Positions 36,087-45,907 of a DNA stretch of 64,000 nt are shown piece by piece. Made by a program: the position numbers and the translations under genes. The notes under the pieces were generated by a model. That model was not told the origin of the DNA. It saw nothing but the letters and a program-made list of their open reading frames with translations, and did no database searches. Each line of letters opens with the position of its first letter. The first letter of the stretch is position 1. Source of the stretch: Paraburkholderia sp041321145 (lineage in GTDB: Bacteria > Pseudomonadota > Gammaproteobacteria > Burkholderiales > Burkholderiaceae); the NCBI RefSeq assembly GCF_041321145.1, contig NZ_JBGGWA010000005.1, positions 1-64,000 on the forward strand, in the 5' to 3' direction.

Positions 36087-37613
36087 TCAACGCAAGCTGA
36101 TCGTGGTGTTGACGCCGTCGTTGACCGTCACGTCGTCGAACCAGCGGGCCGTGACCGTTTTGGTCTGCGTGTAGAACTGTACGACCTGCTTGCCATACGG
36201 GCCGAGATCACCCAGCTTCGAGCCGCGCGAACCGGTGAAGCTGAAGAACGGCACCGGTACCGGAATGGGAATATTGATGCCCACCTGGCCCACGTCGATC
36301 TCGCTCTGGAATTTGCGCGCTGCGGCGCCGCTTTGCGTGAACAGGCCCACACCGTTGCCGAACGGGTTGCGGTTGACGAGCGCAATCGCGTCATCGAGCG
36401 TCGGCACGCTCAGCACCAGCAGCACCGGTCCGAAAATTTCGGTGCGGTAGATTTCCATTTCGGTCGTGACGTCGGTGAAGATCGTCGGGCCGATAAAGTT
36501 GCCGTCCTCGTAACCCGGTACCTTGATATCGCGCCCGTCAAGCGCGAGCATTGCGCCCTCTTTCACACCGGCATCGATCAGGCCGAGAACACGCTGCTTC
36601 GCCGCGCGCGAGACGACCGGGCCGATATCCGTGCCCGGTTCGTTGCCGGCGTTGACCTTGAGCGTCTTCGCCTTCTCGACCAGATCCGGCAACCACTGTT
36701 GCGACGCGCCCACCAGCACGACCACCGAAGTCGCCATGCAGCGCTGGCCCGCTGCGCCGAACCCGGCACCTGCGAGCGCATTGAGCGTCTGCTCGCGGTT
36801 GGCATCCGGCAGCACCACTGCATGGTTCTTCGCGCCCATCATCGATTGCACGCGCTTACCGTGTTCACTGCCGAGGCGATACACATGCGTGCCCACCGCC
36901 GTCGAGCCGACGAACGAGATCGCTTTCACGAGCTCGTGCGTGCAGAGCGCCTCGACCACTTCCTTGCCGCCATGCACGACGTTCAGCACACCCTTCGGTA
37001 CGCCCGCTTCAAGTGCGAGTTCGACCAGCTGCATCGTCGACAGCGGGTCCTGCTCGGACGGCTTCAGCACAAAGGTATTGCCGCAGACGATGGCCATCGG
37101 AAACATCCACAGCGGAATCATCGCCGGAAAGTTGAATGGCGTGATGCCGACGCACACGCCGATCGGCTGGCGCAGCGTATACGTATCAACACCGCCTGCG
37201 ACGTTCTCCGCAAACTCACCCTGCTGTAGCGTGCCGATCGAGGCTGCGTGTTCGACCACTTCGAGACCGCGGAAAATGTCGCCTTCCGCATCGGGAATCG
37301 TCTTGCCCTGCTCGGCGGAGAGCGTCTTCGCGATATGCGGCATGTGTTCCCGAACCAGCGCCTGGTACTTCAGCATGATGCGCATGCGCGCGCCGATCGG
37401 CGTGTTCCTCCAGGTAGCGAAGGCGGCGTGCGCAGAGCGGATGGCGGCATCGACCTCGTCGATTGTCGCAAACGGCACCAGTGCCAGCACTTTCTGGGTC
37501 GCCGGATTGACGATATCGCGCCACTCGGTCGTCTTCGATTCGACGAACTCGCCGTCAATCAGCAGCCTCGCCGTGCCAATATTCCCACTGGATTCCCGGG
37601 TCACAGCATTCAT
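36087..37613 (-). CDS. mmsA: Methylmalonate-semialdehyde dehydrogenase (CoA-acylating)
   Basis: 508 residues, correct length for MmsA, an aldehyde dehydrogenase that gives propionyl-CoA and CO2 instead of a free acid. Marks are GVCVGITPFNFPAMIPLWM, FVGSTAVGTHVY, the catalytic Cys in AAGQRCMATSV, and SFTGSRGSKLGDLGPYGK at the C-terminus. The Glu of ordinary ALDHs is replaced by the MmsA-type MGAKNHAVVLPD segment, as expected for CoA-dependent members. It is the first gene of the mmsAB unit. Confidence 0.96.
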   Translation of the reverse strand: MNAVTRESSGNIGTARLLIDGEFVESKTTEWRDIVNPATQKVLALVPFATIDEVDAAIRSAHAAFATWRNTPIGARMRIMLKYQALVREHMPHIAKTLSAEQGKTIPDAEGDIFRGLEVVEHAASIGTLQQGEFAENVAGGVDTYTLRQPIGVCVGITPFNFPAMIPLWMFPMAIVCGNTFVLKPSEQDPLSTMQLVELALEAGVPKGVLNVVHGGKEVVEALCTHELVKAISFVGSTAVGTHVYRLGSEHGKRVQSMMGAKNHAVVLPDANREQTLNALAGAGFGAAGQRCMATSVVVLVGASQQWLPDLVEKAKTLKVNAGNEPGTDIGPVVSRAAKQRVLGLIDAGVKEGAMLALDGRDIKVPGYEDGNFIGPTIFTDVTTEMEIYRTEIFGPVLLVLSVPTLDDAIALVNRNPFGNGVGLFTQSGAAARKFQSEIDVGQVGINIPIPVPVPFFSFTGSRGSKLGDLGPYGKQVVQFYTQTKTVTARWFDDVTVNDGVNTTISLR

Positions 37614-37742
37614 AAGTCACTCTCTTCGTTTGATTGAAACAGATCCGGACGAACGCCGGAAAACAGGAAGACAGACGGCGAACCCGTCACACGTTGCAGT
37701 CTGCTCACGGCAACGCTTAAATCGTTCAACGCGAAAGACCGG

Positions 37743-39059
37743 TCACTGCTCGTCACGCACACGCATCAACAGCGTGCAGAACAGCGCGAGGATACCGAGC
37801 GCGACCATATAGGCCACCACGTAATGCGGATTGCCGCTGCCGAGCGCGAGCAACGCGGTCGCAATCATCGGCGCGACGCCGCCGCCGAGCACCCCGGCAA
37901 TCTGTACGGATAACGAAATTCCGCTATAACGGATCTCGGCAGGGAACTGGGAGGCGAACAACTGCGACTCCGGCGCGTAGAGAATCGGGAACACAACGCC
38001 CACCCCGAGCACCATTGCCCACCACACAGTCGCCGGATGACGCGTGCCGAGCATCGCGAAGAACGGAGCCGCAAACATGCACATGATGACAAGGCCGATC
38101 AGGAAGAGCCGCTTCTGCCCGATCCGATCGCTCAGATAACCGCAAAACGGCATCGTGAACAGCGACAGCACGGCACCTGCAGTAATCGCATGCAGGATGG
38201 CGGTCTTAGGAATCTTCAACTGATTGGCTGCGTAGGCCAGCGCGAATGCGACGACCAGGTAGAACCAGGTGTTTTCGGCGGTCCGCGCGCCGAGAATAAT
38301 CAAAAGCTCGCGCGGATGGCGCCGCATGGCAGCGAGAATCGGGGCCTTCACGGGCTGGCCGAGTGCCTTCACGCGTTCGAAGTCCGGCGATTCCGGCACG
38401 CGCACCCGGATCACCCAGCCGATGATCACCAGCAGGATGCTGGCGAGAAACGGCACACGCCACCCCCAGGCCAGCAGATCGGCTTCCGGCAACGCGGTCA
38501 CGGCGGCCATCGCCAGTGAGGACAGGATCAGCCCGAAGCCCACACCGGTTTGCGGCAGGCTGCCGAAGAATCCCTTGCGCCCAGGCGGCGCGTGCTCCAC
38601 CGCCATCAGCACCGCGCCACCCCATTCGCCGCCGACCGCCATGCCCTGTAGGAAACGCATCGCCACGAGCAGGCCCGCGGCCCAGTAGCCAATGCTCTGA
38701 TAGGACGGAATCAGGCCGATCACCATGCTGGGAATGCCCATCAGCAGCAGCGTGACCAGCAGCATCGACTTGCGGCCGATCCGGTCGCCGAAGTGACCGA
38801 ATATGATGCCGCCCATGGGGCGTCCGATAAATCCCACGCCGTAGGTCGCAAACGCAGCCATCGTGCCGAGAATCGGATCGAGCGTCGGAAAGAAAATCTT
38901 GTTGAACACGAGCGCAGCGGCCGTGCCATACAGGAAGAAGTCATACCACTCGATCGTGGTGCCGGCCATGCTCGCCCACCCCGCGAGCAGGTGGTCTCTG
39001 GCGCGCTTTGGAACAGATGCGGCAATGGCTGCCCCGTCGGGGGTCGATTGCATTTCCAT
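37743..39059 (-). CDS. MFS metabolite:H+ symporter (ProP/ShiA-type)
   Basis: 438 residues from the ATG at 39059 with GGAG nearby. Twelve hydrophobic segments; the motif FGHFGDRIGRKSML in the first cytoplasmic loop and the N-terminal TIEWYDFFLYGTAAAL are typical of the metabolite:H+ symporter branch that carries carboxylic acids, betaines or shikimate. It is divergent from the LysR gene, so probably controlled by it. The substrate may be a branched-chain or aromatic acid feeding the neighbouring pathways; this is not visible in the sequence. Confidence 0.9.
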   Translation of the reverse strand: MEMQSTPDGAAIAASVPKRARDHLLAGWASMAGTTIEWYDFFLYGTAAALVFNKIFFPTLDPILGTMAAFATYGVGFIGRPMGGIIFGHFGDRIGRKSMLLVTLLLMGIPSMVIGLIPSYQSIGYWAAGLLVAMRFLQGMAVGGEWGGAVLMAVEHAPPGRKGFFGSLPQTGVGFGLILSSLAMAAVTALPEADLLAWGWRVPFLASILLVIIGWVIRVRVPESPDFERVKALGQPVKAPILAAMRRHPRELLIILGARTAENTWFYLVVAFALAYAANQLKIPKTAILHAITAGAVLSLFTMPFCGYLSDRIGQKRLFLIGLVIMCMFAAPFFAMLGTRHPATVWWAMVLGVGVVFPILYAPESQLFASQFPAEIRYSGISLSVQIAGVLGGGVAPMIATALLALGSGNPHYVVAYMVALGILALFCTLLMRVRDEQ

Positions 39060-39198
39060 CCGGTTGTCTCCGTATATTTTTCTTCGACGGCCGTCATGCA
39101 GGTGGCACGGCGGCACTCACCGCTGTGGTTACAGCGATGTGCGAACGAGTATAGTTATTCGAATATCCATGGTATATAGACTAAAAAGCCCATCCGTC

Positions 39199-40155
39199 AT
39201 GCAAAAAAACACAAGCAACCTGCAGGCGCGCCTGAACTGGGATGATCTTCGCTATTTTCTCGAGGTGGCCCGCACCCAACGCGCGAGCGGTGCGGCGAAA
39301 CGTCTGGGGGTTGACCACACCACCGTCGCGCGTCGTGTGAGGGAGCTGGAGGCGGCGCTCGGCACTGTGCTGTTTGACAAATCGCGCGCGGGCGGCTTCG
39401 TGCTGACGGCGGAGGGGCAGCGCCTTCTCATCTATGCAGACGCTGTCGAAACCTCGGTGCATTCGGCAAGCGAACAGTTCGCTGGAGCTGCACAATCATT
39501 GTCCGGTCACGTGCGGATCGGGTCGACGGAAGGGTTCGGCTGTTTCTTCCTGTCACCACAACTCGCGCGCTTTACCGCCAGGCACCCCGATATCGCGATC
39601 GACCTGCTGCCCGTACCCCACTTCGTGAGCCTGTCCAAACGTGAGGCGGATATGGCCATCACGCTTGAGCGCCCCGAACGCGGCCAGTACGTCTTCACCA
39701 AGCTGTGCGACTACCGGCTCAGGCTGTATGGCACGCGTGAATATCTGGAGCGCCACGCGCCGATCGGCGCGGTGACGGATCTACGGCATCACGCGTTCAT
39801 CGACTACGTCGCAGACCTCGCGTTCAGCCACGAACTGCTTTACCTGAACCGGACCATTCCCAACGTCGCGGCCAGTCTGTGCAGTACCAGCGTAATCGCC
39901 CAGTATTACGCGACGCTGCAAGGCAACGCGCTCGCCATTCTGCCCTGCTTCATGGCCGCGTCGAATCCACTGCTGGTGCCGATTCTCCCTGACGAGATAG
40001 TAGTCACGCGCCATTTCTGGCTGAGCAGCCGCGAAGATCTGCGCAAGCTTCGCCGCATCACGGCACTATGGGATTATCTACGTGCTGCTGCGGATGCAAA
40101 CCTGTCATTCCTGATGGGGGAATCCGGCGAAGTGCGCTATGTTGATGCCCGATAG
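39199..40155 (+). CDS. LysR-family transcriptional regulator
   Basis: 318 residues from the ATG at 39199. The winged HTH covers residues about 12-70 (LNWDDLRYFLEVARTQRASGAAKRLGVD is split over helices; TTVARRVRELEAALG is the recognition part), followed by the periplasmic-binding-like effector domain. It is divergent from the MFS gene across 139 bases. That spacer has an AT-rich stretch with the palindrome ATTCGAAT and a 6-bp hairpin CGCTGT/ACAGCG at 39121-39136. A local activator/repressor of the transporter is the likely role. Confidence 0.9.
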   Translation: MQKNTSNLQARLNWDDLRYFLEVARTQRASGAAKRLGVDHTTVARRVRELEAALGTVLFDKSRAGGFVLTAEGQRLLIYADAVETSVHSASEQFAGAAQSLSGHVRIGSTEGFGCFFLSPQLARFTARHPDIAIDLLPVPHFVSLSKREADMAITLERPERGQYVFTKLCDYRLRLYGTREYLERHAPIGAVTDLRHHAFIDYVADLAFSHELLYLNRTIPNVAASLCSTSVIAQYYATLQGNALAILPCFMAASNPLLVPILPDEIVVTRHFWLSSREDLRKLRRITALWDYLRAAADANLSFLMGESGEVRYVDAR

Positions 40156-40463
40156 ACGGATAGGTTCAAGTCAAGGCGACTGTGGTTTCACGGCGGTTGC
40201 TGATCGCATTGATCGGCATTCAGCACAGCACCTCCGGATCGTTGCGCGTCAGCTTACCTGACTAGATCGCAGCCACAAGAAGCGGGACAAACACGTCGTA
40301 ATAGGGGCGCACCTAGCGCTCGATCAGGAGACTCAAGCTGTCACCCTGCCCACTGCAGCGGTTGAGATGAATAGCTCGATATCGGGTTCGCTGCCGCCCG
40401 ATCCATGAAAAGACTGCGAAGCATCACCGGTTCTTTCTATCCGGCAGATCGCGGCTGATCGAA
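40156..40463. other. Gap with a possible decayed regulator tail
   Basis: No intact gene. On the minus strand (about 40330 to 40200) a piece reading YYDVFVPLLVAAI, then SGKLTRNDPEVLC, resembles the end of a TetR-type effector domain but contains TAG codons in frame. It is too short to name. Confidence 0.3.
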
Positions 40464-40846
40464 ATGAGTCTTGCTGCCGCACGCGAGATGGCACTTGAGC
40501 TGGCCGATCGCCTGCGTGCAATCGGCCCGATTTCAGTGATCGGATTTTCGGGGGCGTAGGACTTCTGAGGAACGGCGTCCAGTTCGCCCTTTTCATGAAA
40601 GACACGCTATATCTGCGCGTGGATAAGCTGACCCGCACCGATTTTGATGCATTGGGCGCGCAGGCTTTCACCTACAAGGGTCAATCAAAACCGGTCAAGG
40701 TCGCCAGCTACTGTCAACTGCCAGATGAGATCGTGGATGCTCCGGACCAGTTGATCCACTGGGCAATGCGAGCAAGTCACGCAGCCGCAGCAGCAAAAAT
40801 CAGATTCGCACCAAGGCCAGGATCCCGTACGGACCGACTCGAATAA
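40464..40846 (+). pseudogene. TfoX-like (TfoX N-domain) gene with a frameshift
   Basis: The start MSLAAAREMALELADRLRAI (from the ATG at 40464) and the remainder FGGVGLLRNGVQFALFMKD, then DTLYLRVDK and FTYKGQSKPVKVASYCQLP, together match the TfoX N-terminal domain family of about 110-120 residues. The two halves lie in different frames; the shift is near 40540-40546 within GATTTTCGGGGG, where a run of T and G would favour slippage. In the first frame a stop follows at once. TfoX-domain proteins affect competence genes in some bacteria, though these stand-alone forms are poorly understood. A sequencing error is the alternative. Confidence 0.7.
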
Positions 40847-41044
40847 TCTTTCGCATCGAATTCGAGCTATGTGTGGAATTCCTAGGTGTGCAGCTCACAG
40901 ACATGGACGCTTGAGGAGTGGCCGCCTATTTTTTTGAGGCATGGATCAGTAGCAGCAAACGAGCTAGGGTGTTTGATCACTCGCGCCCATCATATAAAGA
41001 TGTCACGTGAGCAGGCAAGAATACAAATGATATCGGCGACATTC

Positions 41045-41434
41045 TCACCCATGCATGCTGGGCACACAAGTAAGGAAAGTGGGAAACGTACCGGCTCGAA
41101 TCGTCGGATGCAAGTTCATGAGCGGAGGTAGTGATGCGGACCACAACAGCACGGCAGATCGCGTTAGCTGCTCAATTTCATCGATGACGCAACTGCGCAG
41201 ACGCCGGTCATCTGGCGTTCCACCCTCGCTACCGGGAAGCTCATATTCCGGCGGCTGACGCGGCATCAGACCCGCATCGCGCGAGCGCGCCCATGAGCGT
41301 GCTATCGCCCCGGGCAGCAGTCCGGACATGAGCGCATCCGGCAATTGTTCGCCGTTGGCGAAGCACTTGCAGGCCACGCGTAGTTGTCCGAGAGCGCCTG
41401 AGCTCACAGACAACGGCACGGACGTACTCTTCAT
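41045..41434 (-). pseudogene. AcoR-type sigma-54 activator, N-terminal fragment
   Basis: About 95 recognisable residues at the N-terminus: LPGAIARSWARSRDAGLMP is the conserved start of AcoR-like (GAF, AAA+, Fis) regulators, and RLRSCVIDEIEQLTRSA follows at the right distance. Homology then ends; the GAF domain, the AAA+ ATPase and the Fis helix (more than 500 residues) are missing. The remnant lies beside the benzaldehyde-dehydrogenase-like gene and may once have controlled it. Recognised by pattern only, without alignment. Confidence 0.55.
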
Positions 41435-41946
41435 ACCCCGTTCCCGTTCAGATGATGATTTGGAGCCAACTTGTAGAGAGCAACGATAATGACCCTACAG
41501 ACAGATGTGGCCGGGTGATGCAAATTCTCTCGACCGCGTGCCGCTTGCTCGAGGCGGTCCTGCCCACACGTATCAAGGATACTGAAACCCGCGCGTCATT
41601 CTTACGTGACACTGGATTGCTTCGAGCGTGCTGCCGCGCTTGCCGTCCTCGACCGCTTCATCGAACTGTGCATGCTGGACTTCATGAGCTTGCAGAACGA
41701 CTATGTCCCCGCTGAAACTCGCCGCCCTGTCGCCCAGCGCCACCAGGAGCAAATCGTCAACGGCGCTCGCGGCGCGTCGTGCAGCGGCCTTCTCCATATC
41801 CGGGCCAACGTCCTCTCTTGCGCCGGCACCTTCAGGCCTGGGCTCGCTGCAGTTGCACCGGGTAACGCGGTTCGACGACGATCAGATCGATGTGGCTCGG
41901 GACTGTCGCGCAACACGAACCAACGCCATCTTTATCCCCCGGCACC
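41435..41946. other. Gap with no assignable gene
   Basis: A plus-strand frame at about 41590-41800 (VLDRFIELCMLDFMSLQND) has a coding-like look but no start with a ribosome site and no family I can name; it may be a decayed phasin-like gene. Nothing else is supported. Confidence 0.3.
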
Positions 41947-43419
41947 TTAGAGCGGATAAAGCGGCGCTTCGCCCTTGACCGTGAGCCATTGCCACTGCGT
42001 GAATTCCTCCCAGTTCGCTGGACCGCCGACGCTCGTTCCGTTTCCCGATGCACCCACACCACCGAATGGGTTGATCACTTCGTCGTTGACCGTCTGATCG
42101 TTGATGTGCAGAAGGCCGGTCCGCAGACGTTCGCCCATGCGCAGCGCACGGCCTACGTTTGATGTGACGATGGCCATCGCGAGTCCGTACTCCGTGTCGT
42201 TGGCGAGCGCTATCGCCTCCTCGTCCGTGTCGAACGGAACTACCACCGCAACTGGACCGAAGATTTCCTCGTTGAAGGCCGGATTTTCTTTAGTCACGCC
42301 GGTGAGCACCGTCGGCTCGAAGAAAAGGCCACGGAAACTGCCGCCCGCTTCGACGCGTGCGCCCGCCTGCTGCGCGGCGTCGAGCACGCGCGCGACGTGA
42401 TCGCGTTGGGTCGCATTAATAAGTGGCCCAAGCGACACATCGTCCGCGGCGGGATCGCCAACCGTCAGACTCGATGCCTTCGCCACAAGCTTCTGGACGA
42501 AGCGCTCATATACGACGCGTTGCACGAGCACACGGCCCGTCGCCATGCAGATCTGCCCTTGATGCAAATATGCACCCCACGCCGTATTGGCGACAGCGAG
42601 ATCGAGATCGGCGTCGTCGAGAACCATAAGCGAGTGTTTGCCACCAAGCTCGAGCGAGACCTTTTTAAGATGGCGGCCCGCCGCCTCGCCAACCTTCCGA
42701 CCCGCGTTCGTCGAACCTGCGAACTGGATCATCGCGACGTGCGGATCGCTCGTGAGTCCGGCGCCCGTGGCACCGTCACCGGGCAGCACGTGCAGAACTC
42801 CTTTTGGCAAGCCGGCCAACTCAAACAGACGCGCAATAACGATGCCGCCGCATACCGCGGTATGCGGGTCCGGCTTGAGGACCACTGCGTTGCCGAGGGC
42901 GAGCGCGGGCGCAACGGCGCGCATGGCCAGATACAGCGGGAAGTTAAACGGAGAAATTATGCCCACGACGCCAAGCGGACGGCGGCGCGCGACTGACAGA
43001 CGCCCCGGAACCGATGGCAGCACCTCGCCCGCCGATCGCGACGGTAATGCACTTGCTTCGTGCAGTGCCTTCACCGTCACCTGTGCCTCGAAGGCAGCCT
43101 TTGCGCGCGTCGAACCGCTCTCGCGCACGATCCATCCCAGGATCTCCTCGACCGACTCCTCCGCAAGACGCGCAGCACGACACAACACGGCAGCGCGCTC
43201 GTCGTAGGGTAGCGCGGCCCACCGCTGCTGCGCTTCGAACGCCGTCTTCGCCGACGCAGCGACAAGGGCACCATCGGCCATGCCGATGCACGCGAGACGC
43301 TTGCCCGTGGCGGGTTCGCTCACTTCAGCCTCTGAAGCGCCATTGCACCATGAACCGTTGAAAATACGACCGTGCCAGACGTCGTCGCCCAGAAGGCGGG
43401 AGGAAGGGGTAACGCTCAT
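41947..43419 (-). CDS. Aldehyde dehydrogenase, benzaldehyde-dehydrogenase (XylC)-like
   Basis: 490 residues, normal ALDH length. The Rossmann/cofactor part shows ISPFNFPLYLAMRAVAPALA and FAGSTNAGRKVGE; the catalytic pair is Glu in LELGGKHS and Cys in HQGQICMATGR. The C-terminal WEEFTQWQWLTV resembles XylC and vanillin-dehydrogenase-like enzymes that oxidise aromatic aldehydes with NAD. Upstream on the other strand is a MetA-type outer-membrane protein gene. It may convert aldehydes made by the MpaB-like or carotenoid-oxygenase-like enzymes. The precise aldehyde is unknown. Confidence 0.9.
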   Translation of the reverse strand: MSVTPSSRLLGDDVWHGRIFNGSWCNGASEAEVSEPATGKRLACIGMADGALVAASAKTAFEAQQRWAALPYDERAAVLCRAARLAEESVEEILGWIVRESGSTRAKAAFEAQVTVKALHEASALPSRSAGEVLPSVPGRLSVARRRPLGVVGIISPFNFPLYLAMRAVAPALALGNAVVLKPDPHTAVCGGIVIARLFELAGLPKGVLHVLPGDGATGAGLTSDPHVAMIQFAGSTNAGRKVGEAAGRHLKKVSLELGGKHSLMVLDDADLDLAVANTAWGAYLHQGQICMATGRVLVQRVVYERFVQKLVAKASSLTVGDPAADDVSLGPLINATQRDHVARVLDAAQQAGARVEAGGSFRGLFFEPTVLTGVTKENPAFNEEIFGPVAVVVPFDTDEEAIALANDTEYGLAMAIVTSNVGRALRMGERLRTGLLHINDQTVNDEVINPFGGVGASGNGTSVGGPANWEEFTQWQWLTVKGEAPLYPL

Positions 43420-44033
43420 GCAGACTCCTGTTCAATTGATTCGAAAACCAGAAACGCGATTACCACAGCGGCGCACGCCGTTCAACTGTGTCCCCGAATT
43501 GCGTCTTAACCTAGCGGCGAAGGCCTTGGGTCACAACCGGGAATTGTTCCAGTGTCCGGAAACCGCGTAATCGCGGGACAGTGCGACAAAAAGCGTCCAG
43601 ATGCTGAACACCAGATTCGGAACCGTCTTCAATAGATGGATTCAGACTGGCCCGCTCCTGTACACACTGCATATCCAGTGCTTCGTCCATCCATCTCACG
43701 AGATATCCCGAGCGCCGACGCCGCGAGCCCGCTCATACCTCTCAAGCGTTCCATGCGAGAGGTCTCATACGACATTGACCTATCGCAGTGCTTATCGAAT
43801 TAATCATAGAAACTTCAACCTAGGCTTGACGATTCGAGTTTGGCCAATCGCTCGGTGGCGCGGCTCTACCGTGCGGTCAAGAAACCGAAGTTGCCAGCAG
43901 GCACTGTCAGACATCAACGCGTCACTGGCAGACAAGACGCATCCAATCCAACTTCCTAAACTGCGTGCCAGAACAGCTCCTCAAGTGAAGGAGCGACTCG
44001 AACAAAACCATCATAAAAGACAAGGAGACGGCA
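43420..44033. other. Divergent spacer between ALDH and MetA-type genes
   Basis: 614 bases between two divergently transcribed genes. No frame with domain or ribosome site. Presumably holds both promoters; AAGGAG before 44034 is the only clear signal. Confidence 0.4.
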
Positions 44034-45041
44034 ATGAAATGCACACGCGGACGTTGGAAGAGCGCAGCGTCGAAGATAACTATTGGCCTCGCGGCCTACG
44101 CCGCGCTTAACGCCCGGGCCGTACCACCGACGGTGACGCTACCGAACGGCCTCGATCTCGGCAATACGTCATTCCTGGACGGATTCGGTGGGAACCCTGG
44201 TGATCTCGCTGTACAGAGCTATCTGACGTTCGCGCATGCCAACGCCTATAAAACCAACAACGGCTCCAATTCGCCGCTCTTCAACGATCCGCAGTTGAAC
44301 GTCACCACGTTGGTGGAACAGGTTCTCTACGAGTTACCCACTTCAACAACAATTCTTGGTGGTCATCCCGGGATTGACGTGATCGTGCCGTTGGTGAATC
44401 TGAATTCGTCGTTCAGTCCACCGCCTCCGTATCCCGGAGTCATGCCAACAAGTGGACATGCAGGCCTCGGTGACATGAACCTGGGCGCGCTCCTTCAATG
44501 GGATCCAGTGACAGTTGACGGGCATCCAGTCTTTGTTAGTCGCGCCGAAGTGTATGGGATGTTGCCGACGGGCAAGTATGACCGGACAACAGACATAAAT
44601 CCGGGAAATCACTTCTGGGGCATCGGTATCACTGGATCGTTCACATTTCTCCTGGGTCCAGACTTTGAGATCAGCTTGCGTCCGCACTACCAGTACAGTT
44701 TCAAGAACGGTTCACCAGCCAGCAGCGCGCCGCTTGACCCAGGTATCGAAGACACCCAGGCTGGCCAGGTTTTCTATACGAACTTTGCCGCCTCCTACAA
44801 AGTGACGGACAAGCTGCGCATGGGTATTAACGGATACTATCTGCGCCAGATCACAGACAACCGCGTCAATGGTTCCGCGATCGCGGGCTCGCGGGAGCAG
44901 GTGCTTGGTATCGGGCCAGGGGTCTACTACGACCTGTCGAAGGGAGATAAATTCTGGCTCAACACCTACACGGAAACGCTCGTTAGAAATCGGTTTAGAA
45001 ACGGCGCGGTCGTGAATTTGCGCTGGATTCACATCTTCTAG
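44034..45041 (+). CDS. Outer-membrane protein, MetA-pathway-of-phenol-degradation family
   Basis: 335 residues with AAGGAG six bases before the ATG. A signal peptide is visible (basic start, hydrophobic ITIGLAAYAALNARA), followed by a beta-barrel-like mature part: YLTFAHANAY, FVSRAEVYGMLPTGKYD, NHFWGIGITGSFTFLLGP and the terminal VVNLRWIHIF ending in Phe. This family (Phenol_MetA_deg) is linked to uptake of hydrophobic aromatics and terpenes across the outer membrane. It is divergent from the XylC-like gene. Substrate import for the nearby oxygenases is the likely task. Confidence 0.82.
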   Translation: MKCTRGRWKSAASKITIGLAAYAALNARAVPPTVTLPNGLDLGNTSFLDGFGGNPGDLAVQSYLTFAHANAYKTNNGSNSPLFNDPQLNVTTLVEQVLYELPTSTTILGGHPGIDVIVPLVNLNSSFSPPPPYPGVMPTSGHAGLGDMNLGALLQWDPVTVDGHPVFVSRAEVYGMLPTGKYDRTTDINPGNHFWGIGITGSFTFLLGPDFEISLRPHYQYSFKNGSPASSAPLDPGIEDTQAGQVFYTNFAASYKVTDKLRMGINGYYLRQITDNRVNGSAIAGSREQVLGIGPGVYYDLSKGDKFWLNTYTETLVRNRFRNGAVVNLRWIHIF

Positions 45042-45907
45042 AAAAAACGTAGGGTGCGGTCGGGTCGCTCGCGGCATTGCTGCGAGCGACATTACCTCTC
45101 GAAGGTTCTACCATGCCTGATGAATATGCCATTTTTTGCCCAAAGCGCGACGAGAGTCCGCGTAAGACTCTACCCCGGCGTATCTGCCCCAGACCACCCA
45201 CATCACACGGTTGCGCAGCAACGTCCCCACGCGCCCAACCAATCGATACGCTATACGGGTCTATGCGTGTAAGCGTGAATTGCGGCAAGCGAATGACGGA
45301 TATGACGCGCATGCAGAAATGTTTCAGCTCCGATTCGTCACTGTTCAGACGGATCGATTTACTCCAGGCGCTTGCTGGAGGCGGATATATATAAGTCCGG
45401 CGATATTTGAAAGCGCATGCATGAACACCGCTTTGGCAAGCCAGTCTCGAAGATTGCATACAGGCGAATAACTCCCAGGGTGCCCCCGGGGCTGGCAAAA
45501 TGATACCCACCGTTGGTGGCGTAGGCCGATCTGAATCTATTCACTGTCCTCCGACCGAACCGCATACCGATACGTCGGGAACAGAGACTCGCTGGGATGC
45601 ACAACGCCATGTTCTGCGTATCCCGCGTGGTCGCAACAAAATGTCGCCTGTCCAAATACCAAGGTCCGCGGCGGCTGCGTTTAGTTTTCAACGTTCATCC
45701 TTCCGCCGCCCACGCCGCCTGCGGTTTATCCCGGATCCCCTTGCCTTCCTCTACCCATAGGACTGGTTTTCACACAATAGCGGCAAATGCGGCGCAAAAA
45801 AAGAAGGAGCCTAATACGAATGCTCCGACTGTTGGTACGGCCCGCGCTGCGTCAGGAAGTAAGTCCGGGTGGCCCCGATAATGGCCGCCGCACGGGTACA
45901 AAGATCT
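45042..45907. other. Gap without a recognisable gene
   Basis: 866 bases between a rightward and a leftward gene. Small frames exist but none has a domain or a ribosome site. A small hairpin, CTCCAG/CTGGAG with a seven-base loop, lies at 45362-45380 but lacks a T-run. Confidence 0.4.

Noticed and set aside
35574..37229. 551-residue frame on the plus strand opposite mmsB and mmsA
   Set aside because: Crosses two well-supported genes; Arg/His-rich translation without a domain or ribosome site.
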